A stretch of 6,687 bases of DNA from JAEXNA01 sp050486105 (GTDB lineage: Bacteria; Vulcanimicrobiota; Xenobia; Xenobiales; JADMJV01): the NCBI GenBank assembly GCA_050486105.1, contig JBJHCR010000338.1:1-6687 (forward strand), given 5' to 3'. Positions 6,653 through 6,687 of this stretch are shown one piece after another. Each line of letters opens with the position of its first letter. The stretch's first letter is position 1. Made by a program: the position numbers and the translations under genes. The notes below the pieces were generated by a model, which ran no database searches, was not told the DNA's origin, and saw nothing but the letters and a program-made list of their open reading frames with translations.

Positions 6653-6687
6653 CCGCGCTTGCGTGGGTGGCCGCGCTTGCGTGGGTG
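6653..6687. repeat. 18-bp tandem repeat, two copies, cut by right edge
   Basis: CCGCGCTTGCGTGGGTG occurs at 6653-6669 and again at 6671-6687, separated by a single G, so the unit is 18 bp and the copies are identical. The array reaches the last base and may continue. The period is a multiple of three, so it could encode a six-residue repeat (HPRKRG on the minus strand, RACVGG on the plus strand) or be a noncoding repeat. It is more GC-rich than the adjacent leader. Confidence 0.85.

Larger units (their letters stand above)
6538..6687. other. Leader region of the sensor gene
   Basis: These 150 nt lie upstream of the first gene. They hold the palindrome (6595-6604), the tandem repeat at the edge, and GGAG about 10 nt before GTG 6537. 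No convincing -35/-10 pair for the minus strand was found. A minus-strand reading frame open from the right edge ends at TAG (6627-6625) after 20 codons, HPRKRGHPRKRGFPAPDHNW. It could be the tail of an upstream gene, but its unusual composition comes from the repeat, so it is not called as a gene. Confidence 0.5.

Overview
The window is a compact bacterial locus in which every convincing gene reads leftwards on the minus strand. In transcription order, from the right edge to the left: (1) a six-helix membrane sensor with a coiled coil, a GAF domain and a degenerate GGDEF domain; (2) a class I SAM-dependent methyltransferase; (3) a creatininase-family metallohydrolase-like protein with a C-terminal membrane helix; (4) a protein made almost entirely of about twelve TPR units; (5) a DUF2760 protein; and (6) the first 88 codons of an Hsp70-family (DnaK-like) chaperone ATPase cut by the left edge. 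Gene (6) is recognised by its N-terminal Gly-Ile-Asp-Leu-Gly-Thr-Thr-Asn phosphate-binding loop.

Organism: a Gram-negative-like bacterium of moderate GC (mid-50s per cent by eye). The DUF2760-Hsp70 pair, the TPR-only protein and the GAF-GGDEF membrane sensor fit the former Deltaproteobacteria (Myxococcota, Bradymonadota and relatives). This is inference from gene content, and no marker gene is present to fix the taxon.

Layout: 6538-6687 is the leader of the first gene and carries a 10-bp perfect palindrome and, at the very edge, two copies of an 18-bp tandem repeat. Gaps between genes 1 to 5 are 63, 46, 93 and 6 nt, which suggests one transcript. The DUF2760 ribosome-binding site is formed by the last two codons of the TPR gene, so those two are probably translationally coupled. 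A 153-nt gap with a possible promoter and two small hairpins separates DUF2760 from Hsp70.

How the genes may work together: DUF2760 and this type of Hsp70 are recurrent neighbours, and a TPR protein just upstream makes a plausible co-chaperone or client adaptor. The upstream half (membrane sensor, methyltransferase, membrane-tethered amidohydrolase-like protein) is not a standard partner set. The sensor's signature motif reads DADDF instead of GGDEF, so it probably does not make cyclic-di-GMP. The link between the two halves is a hypothesis from co-orientation and spacing only. No CRISPR array, transposon, tRNA or rRNA was seen.
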